DNA of 64,000 nucleotides. Origin: Solicoccozyma terricola (lineage: Eukaryota > Basidiomycota > Tremellomycetes > Filobasidiales > Piskurozymaceae). Where the stretch lies: assembly GCA_001600875.1 (NCBI GenBank), contig BCLD01000003.1, positions 443,785 through 507,784 of the forward strand. Direction: 5' to 3'. Shown piece after piece: positions 58,857-64,000 of the stretch. Below the pieces are notes generated by a model, which did not search any database, was not told the origin of the DNA, and saw only the letters and a program-made list of their open reading frames with translations. The translations under genes and the position numbers were made by a program. Position 1 is the stretch's first letter. Each line of letters starts with the position of its first letter.

Positions 58857-61420
58857 ATGGACGCAGACCACCTCCTCGCCATCTTCCTCGTCACCACCGT
58901 CCCTTCCTCCGGCTCCAATGTCGTCTTCCGGTATCCATCCCATCCCGTTTCCACTCCACGCTTCACGAGGCCTCTGTATGATCGTTCCGGCTCCCGCGTG
59001 GGAGGTAGGACTCGCTCAACGACTCGATCTCGTCTGGCAGTCCAGACAGGTTTGTCTCAAGCAGCAGGATGGGATGGATTTGACGACGACGAACTCCCTT
59101 CGGAAGACGATGATCTGTATTGGAAACCCCTCTCGATAGAAGATTCCAAACCGAAAGAATCTGATACAACACGAAGACGACGACCCACGAAAGCACCTCG
59201 CTCACCTCAACTCGCTCCTACCAAAACCACCTCTGAGATCAAAGAGGCCTTATCCAATACGTTCTATCTGCCCGATTACGATAGATGTTTAGGCTATCCA
59301 TACGGTGATCTCAAATTCTTCTTATCCGCAAAGAGGGAGGCTTGTCATAGAAGATTCGAATTGTCTATCGATGATATTACCTTCCTCGGATACCCTGTAT
59401 GTCCGAAAGATGGAGAGGACTGGCAAATTGAATTGCAAGGTGAAGAACGAGGGAGAGAACGAACATCTCGTGAACCTGCTCTTCCTACTGCCGGTACATC
59501 TCCACCATCTCCTCCCGCAGCAAATCTATCATCACCACCACCGCCGCCGCCACTCTCACAATTCCAACTAGTACTAGTACTCGACAAACCCGACCCCGTA
59601 TCCTTCAACTCGGCTCCGTCAGTACTCTACGACACACTGTACGAAGAAGTCGCATTCAAATGGACGGCAGCGGCGTTCGCTGAACAATGCAGGACTGGAT
59701 GGGTTGCGAGAGAATGTGCAAGGCTAGGTATGGTCATTGAGGACAGTATCAACCGACGTGAGTGAGATATACTAGGTGATCCGGGGGTCGTGGACCTTTC
59801 GCTCGCTAATGTTTGGAATTTGGGTGGTGATGGGATAGACATCCCGTTGAAGCAAGCTTACGAGGAGGCATTCCGAGTTTCTTCCCTTGCTCAATCCATT
59901 AAAGATCTTTACATTGGCTTGAAAACCAAGTCCTCCGCTCAAGTAATGGTCGGTGAAATCCCTGTAGACTTCAGACTCCCTCGACGAGTGTCTGCCCAAT
60001 ATGAAGAATGGACGAAATGGGGTGATCTTTCATCGGAATCATCCGACTCTGAGAATGAAGACGATGAATGGGATGAAATAGATGGGGAGAAGAAGGTAGG
60101 CGAGTTTGAACGAATCAAGTTGAAACCGTGGAGAACGCTCTTGAAAGTAAAAGGGGGAGGGATAGTTGGAATGGCTAGAGAGGCTGATGAGGGAATGGCA
60201 ATTGAGGAGAGTGAACTGGATGAGCCTATCGAAGCGTTGTTGGCGGCTTTGGATCCTTCGTTGACGTACGTCGGTGCACGGATCTTGGGATGGGACAGGA
60301 ACCGAGGGGCTGACAAAACGAGCTGTTCTTACATAGAATTGCGCAAATAGCAGAGAGAATGAATTTGAATCTCAAAGCGGATCTTTACCCTCTGGTGGAA
60401 CATTTGATATATAAGCAGAGAGTCAAAATCATCGATGTAGTGGGTCCCAGGTTAAGAGGGACCTATCTCCCTGATACGACTTCAAATAGATCGTGAGTAT
60501 GCTTGGTCTCCTTCCATATTTCTGCGGCCCGTTAACCCAGCAATCCCCTCGCAGATTGCCAGAAATCATGGTCGCTTGGTCTCGTGAATTCCCCTCCCTT
60601 CCGTCCTTTGACACCTTCATCTCCCGCCTCTCTTCCTCCGTCCAACTATATCGCAAGATGATCCCGCACGACAATTTTCTCTACGATCGGTTGATCTATG
60701 AACAAGCGCTCTTCTGGTTATTAGAGCACGATCTCGTGATCAGACTGCACACGTACGTGAGGATAGTAGCGTCTGCAAAGATCAAGGGTATTGCTAGGCA
60801 GAGACATGTGGAAGCGCATATAGCGAGACTCCAGGTCGGTGGAGGAAAGCACGGTCAGCCGACACAATCATCGGGCGGTAAGGAAAGTATCAAGGGGGGC
60901 TCGTCAGACGGGAAATTTGGTAGGTGGAGAAAAGATTATTGCGCATCTGTCCGGCGAGTTGATAGGATATCCGCCCACATTCAGACGGCCCAAACCCACT
61001 GACACCCCCTTCCGAACTCAACCTGAAGTTATACGACGACCTCGAAGATTCAATCATTTATGAACCTGGTGAGGCCGCACAAAAGACAGAGGGTCGATGG
61101 ATCGAGGCGATGTTAGAGGGCCATCGCGCTCATGATATCGAGCTCTTCAAGCAGTAAGTGAGATGGATTCGTGTTGGTCGACGACGGTTGAATTGACCTC
61201 TCAGTCGACCAGGGTTCTGCGGTATTTCAATGGGACAACAACGCTCGAAGAAATGCAATATCGAACCCATCTGGATAAACGCGAGATCCGACATGTCATG
61301 GCAGTATTCAAGGAGCATGTAAGTGGCCGGGAGGGTAGGGCACATTCGACGATTAATTCCACGCTGATGGGCGCCATTTTCTGGTCATTTATTTAGCTTA
61401 TTACATTCCTACACCCGTAA
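58857..61420 (+). CDS. NPR3: Nitrogen permease regulator 3 (SEACIT/GATOR1 subunit)
   Basis: A subunit of the Npr2-Npr3-Iml1 GAP complex at the vacuole that restrains TORC1 when amino acids are short. The N-terminus MDADHLLAIFLVTTVPSSGS, then NVVFRYPSHP, is the family start (longin-like domain). FYLPDYDRCLGYPYGDLKFF, RRFELSIDDITFLGYPVCPK, FQLVLVLDKP and a helix from YDTLYEEVAFKWTAAAFAEQ to ARECARLGMV follow. After an intron come KQAYEEAFRVSSLAQSIKDL, LNLKADLYPLVEHLIYKQRV and IIDVVGPRL. The C-terminal winged-helix part has FPSLPSFDTFISRLSSS, YDRLIYEQALFWLLEHDLVI, RLHTYVRIV, VLRYFNGTTTLEEMQYRTHL, DKREIRHVMAVFKEH and the conserved last residues LITFLHP. The family call is firm; some acidic inserts are lineage-specific. 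Confidence 0.9.
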
Positions 61421-61427
61421 TATGAAT

Positions 61428-61434
61428 CATCATC

Positions 61435-61468
<34 letters not shown>

Positions 61469-61492
61469 CCGTCACCGTCACCGTCATCATCA
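61428..61492. repeat. ATC/ACC trinucleotide repeat between convergent genes
   Basis: An (ATC)n array followed by (CGTCAC)n-like units fills nearly the whole 69-bp gap between the NPR3 stop (61418-61420) and the HPM1 stop (61490-61492). The HPM1 stop codon is itself part of the array. Confidence 0.9.
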
Positions 61493-62836
61493 CCACCTCA
61501 GCTGAAGGACCTTGCGGCCCACACCCGCATTCCAAGCCTTGACAACCTCGAGCTTGCCACCGGCATCCGTGACCTTTGCCTCGAAGGCATGCAAATCCCC
61601 ACCAACGCCAAAATAAATGACTTTGGCCGCGATTAGTGTGAGGCACTCGTTTTTATTCAGGTGGACGTAGCTGTTCTTCGACACAATCTCGCCACCTTGC
61701 TCTGAAACGACGTCCTCGGATTCCGCTACTGACACCTGCGCGGCCGCTCGCAACAATTGTAGTAGACTAGGCACACTATCAGGTCGATAGATGGTTTCTG
61801 CGGTTAAAATCAAATCGTATGAATCCTTTCGTTGTTCCACATCTTCCGCTAGACCGCTCCAATCTCCACTGGAGAATTGTAATTCGATGTCATGTTCCTC
61901 TAGACGATGGAAGAATGCGTCGAGTGTTTCATCGTCTAGGTCGAGATCGGACCCTGCGTCTGACAATTGTGAATCGGGTAGGACAGCTAGGATTAGGTTG
62001 GGAAGTGTCACGAGTTGCAGGACGGCGAGATTGTAATCTTGGAGATGAAAGACTGTGCGTTTGGTGTTTGGAGATGGAACATCGCTGGTGACGAGCTGAC
62101 GAAGGAGGAAGGCTGTTGGTGCTGCCGTTCCACATCCGGCCTAGCGGAAAGTAGACATACATTGTCAGGGGGGTGGGGCGAATGAAGCTGCATAGCGTTG
62201 TTCATCATCAACTCACCTCCATCACTTTCTTCCCCCTAATCCATCCATCGATGCCGCCTTGCATTTGGTCTTGCAACTCGGCACAAACCTGTACGAGATC
62301 TAGTCCACCTTCCCAAGTCTTGAGACCACCTTCATAAGTTCCTGGTATAAGATCGGTATCCCCGTCGATATATGGTTGGTCATCCGCATCACCTTCCGTA
62401 TCAGAATCATTACTCTGATCCATCACTTGGAATCGAGCGTCGAACAGTTCACGACGATGTAACTGCTGGTCGGCGGGTAGGAAGGCCATTTGGTATTTGG
62501 AAAAGGTGATGGATTTAGGAAGCTTGGAGACCTGGGGTGAGGCAAAGGATTAGGGTTAGGAGGGATGAGGATGAGCAACAACAACATGTTTACAGCTCAC
62601 CATCTGCATCAACGTATAGGAGCGGTATCGAGCGGCGCCAGTTGCAGAGGATTCTGGGAGCTGGTCCGCCTTGGTCTTGACGGTGACTTCCGGCTGACTG
62701 ACTGGCTCCTCATCGTCGGACTGTGGTGAGGGTGTGTGTGTATGAGTTTGGGTGAAACATTGACACCGCTGCTGTGTTGCTGCTGTGCCGTTGCTGTGCA
62801 TCTATCACTGACCAGGTTGAAATCGAACTTGAACAT
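61490..62836 (-). CDS. HPM1: Protein-histidine N-methyltransferase (METTL18/HPM1 family)
   Basis: A SAM-dependent enzyme which, in yeast and humans, methylates a histidine of ribosomal protein uL3 (Rpl3). Exon 1 codes only MFKFDFNL, the usual FxFxF-type start, then the intron begins GTCAGT. Next come SDDEEPVSQPEVTVKTKADQ, SITFSKYQMAFLPADQQLHR, RRELFDARFQVMDQ, the substrate-clade motif DLIPGTYEGGLKTWEGGLDL, DGWIRGKKVMEV then motif I GCGTAAPTAFLLRQL, VFHLQDYNLAVLQLVTLPNL, FSSGDWSGLAED, YDLILTAETIYRPDSVPSLL, AKVIYFGVGGDLHAFEA and the end GRKVLQLRW. All seven-beta-strand methyltransferase motifs are in order, and the YEGGLKTWE motif is specific for this family. An upstream AATCACGTGAT lies about 80 bp before the ATG. 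Confidence 0.93.
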
Positions 62837-62970
62837 GATGGATGTGGCTATGGATGACAACGTTGGACATGGATGGCCATTGACGTTGTTGAAACCAACT
62901 TTTTTGTGGCAAATCACGTGATCGCATGCATGACATCCATCATCCACCTGCCTGGTCAAGATACACATTA

Positions 62971-64000
62971 TCAAAAGTCAAAGCCCTCCCCTCGGAACAC
63001 ATTCAAGTCCATCCCAGCCGCAGCCTTCTCCGCGAGGTCCGGTCGTTCCTATCCAGTATAATATATCCCCGGTCAGTCGGGCGTAGACCACTCCAACACC
63101 AACGACACAACTCACCATCGCCAAGAAGGTCCTGCGCAGCGTAGACCACAACGTGCTGGAGTGGTTGATAGCAGCTGCAGAAGCCGATTGAGTCATATTC
63201 GGCTGTTGGTCGTGTGTTTGATGAAGCGCGAGACCGGCAAGGACTGCGATGGGGACGGATGGGGACGGACAGAGGTCAGAGAGGCATGCTGCAGGCGCTT
63301 TTAGAGATGTTAATAACACATACGGTGCTCTGCCGCCTCCTGGTATACTCCGATATTCAAGCCTGACGGACGGAGGGCAAGTCATCAGTTCCCCCGTGGC
63401 GCAACACAACAACCGTTTACCATGCCAAAAACCACTCACAAGACACTCCAAGATTGTAAATCGCCCTCGTGAAAGTGGGTTTGAGCTCGAGAGCCCGACG
63501 ATAAGCATCGATCGCTTCCTCCGGATGACCTCCATTAGCCAGAGTAGCTCCAAGACGATTCCACAGCAGGAAATCCTTGAAAAAAAATAACCCCCCCGCG
63601 TGGCTTCCCATCAGCGATTCTTTGCCTCGGGAAAACAACGACCGGCTCACACTCACATTCGGTCTGACCCCCAACGCCGCCACCCAACAATCCCGAGCCT
63701 TTTCAAACTCTCCCGTTTGATAGTATAGAACTCCTAGTCCGACTTGAATATCAGCGTCAACCACGCCAGCTTGATGTTGATCCCTTGCGAGGGTGAGGTA
63801 AGAATTTGTCAATCCGAGATTGGCAGACCAAGGGTTCATCGATGTGTCCTCGTCGCCTGTCGTTTCGCCTGGGACGGTAGGTACGGCGCCCGCGTATTGA
63901 GGGTGTAAGAGGGAGAGATATCGATGTAGCGACAACAGTGCGGAGTGGTCGTACGTCTCATTGGTGTACGAGATTGCAAGGGACTGGTCGTCGCGGGGGC
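62971..64000 (-). CDS. PEX5: Peroxisomal targeting signal 1 receptor PEX5, C-terminal part (cut by window edge)
   Basis: The cycling receptor that binds SKL-type C-termini of peroxisomal matrix proteins through seven TPR repeats. Only the C-terminal TPR half is in the window; the N-terminal pentapeptide-repeat part lies beyond 64000. Visible, in order: LAISYTNETYDHSALLSLHR, VDADIQVGLGVLYYQTGEFE, KARDCWVAALGVRPN, FLLWNRLGATLANGGHPEEA, IDAYRRALELKPTFTRAIYN, LGVSCLNIGVYQEAAEH (joined across an intron), then the C-terminal helix bundle with STLWSTLRRTFLAM and ERPDLAEKAAAGMDLNVFRG. The stop is at 62971. The RA.YNLGVSCLNIG.Y.EAAEH and TLW.TLRR.F motifs identify PEX5 rather than another TPR protein. 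Confidence 0.95.

Overview
The window looks like nuclear DNA of a basidiomycete fungus, most likely a Tremellomycetes (Cryptococcus/Tremella-type) yeast. This rests on very intron-dense genes with introns mostly of about 50-70 nt, GT-AG borders, compact gene spacing on both strands, and a fungal gene set (GH18, GH47, UGGT, GCV2, NPR3, PEX5, RRP15). The species call is inference. Gene models were spliced by eye, so exon borders are approximate while protein families are mostly secure. Coordinates are start-codon to stop-codon spans including introns.

Layout. 0.5-2.6 kb: 2-oxoglutarate/Fe(II) oxygenase (-). 3.1-4.8 kb: secreted GH18 chitinase-like protein (-). 5.2-11.8 kb: UDP-glucose:glycoprotein glucosyltransferase (-). 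12.1-15.1 kb: class I alpha-1,2-mannosidase (+), divergent from UGGT. 15.1-25.0 kb: an AT-richer island with degenerate repeats, LTR-like blocks, a candidate non-autonomous LTR element carrying coiled-coil/acidic ORFs, and a 20-bp minisatellite. 25.0-26.7 kb: unrecognised acidic ORFs interrupted by an assembly gap. 26.7-28.0 kb: CCDC97-like protein (-). 28.7-30.1 kb: secreted orphan protein (+). 30.4-32.3 kb: DapA-family aldolase (+). 32.4-36.0 kb: alpha/beta hydrolase (-). 36.5-38.2 kb: NADP-dependent medium-chain reductase (+). 38.5-42.5 kb: glycine decarboxylase P-protein (+). 43.2-44.8 kb: TMEM115/DUF1751 membrane protein (+). 45.2-46.3 kb: RRP15 (-). 46.5-49.9 kb: VTT/DedA-domain membrane protein (-). 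50.2-52.6 kb: AT-hook protein (-). 53.0-53.8 kb: prefoldin subunit 4 (+). 54.2-58.6 kb: large coiled-coil protein (+). 58.9-61.4 kb: NPR3 (+). 61.5-62.8 kb: HPM1/METTL18 histidine methyltransferase (-). 63.0-64.0 kb: PEX5 C-terminal half (-, cut by the window edge).

How genes relate. The clearest functional pair is UGGT and the ER-type mannosidase. They act on the same N-glycans in ER glycoprotein quality control and share a 284-bp bidirectional promoter. That promoter carries three ACGTGGC cores spaced exactly 13 bp, and the motif resembles unfolded-protein-response elements. The aldolase and the NADP reductase share a second promoter layout (TGACGTGGCA plus TGACACGTCA/TGACGTGTCA plus a CATATAT box about 73 bp before the ATG). 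Most other genes are ordinary housekeeping neighbours.

Most unusual sequence features: a related repeat (TGCTCGCTRTRYTCGCG-like) inside oversized introns of two unrelated genes; long C homopolymers just before 3' splice sites (one of 59 C); a start codon split by an intron in the aldolase; and the TE-like island with its minus-strand element flanked by about 310-bp direct repeats.
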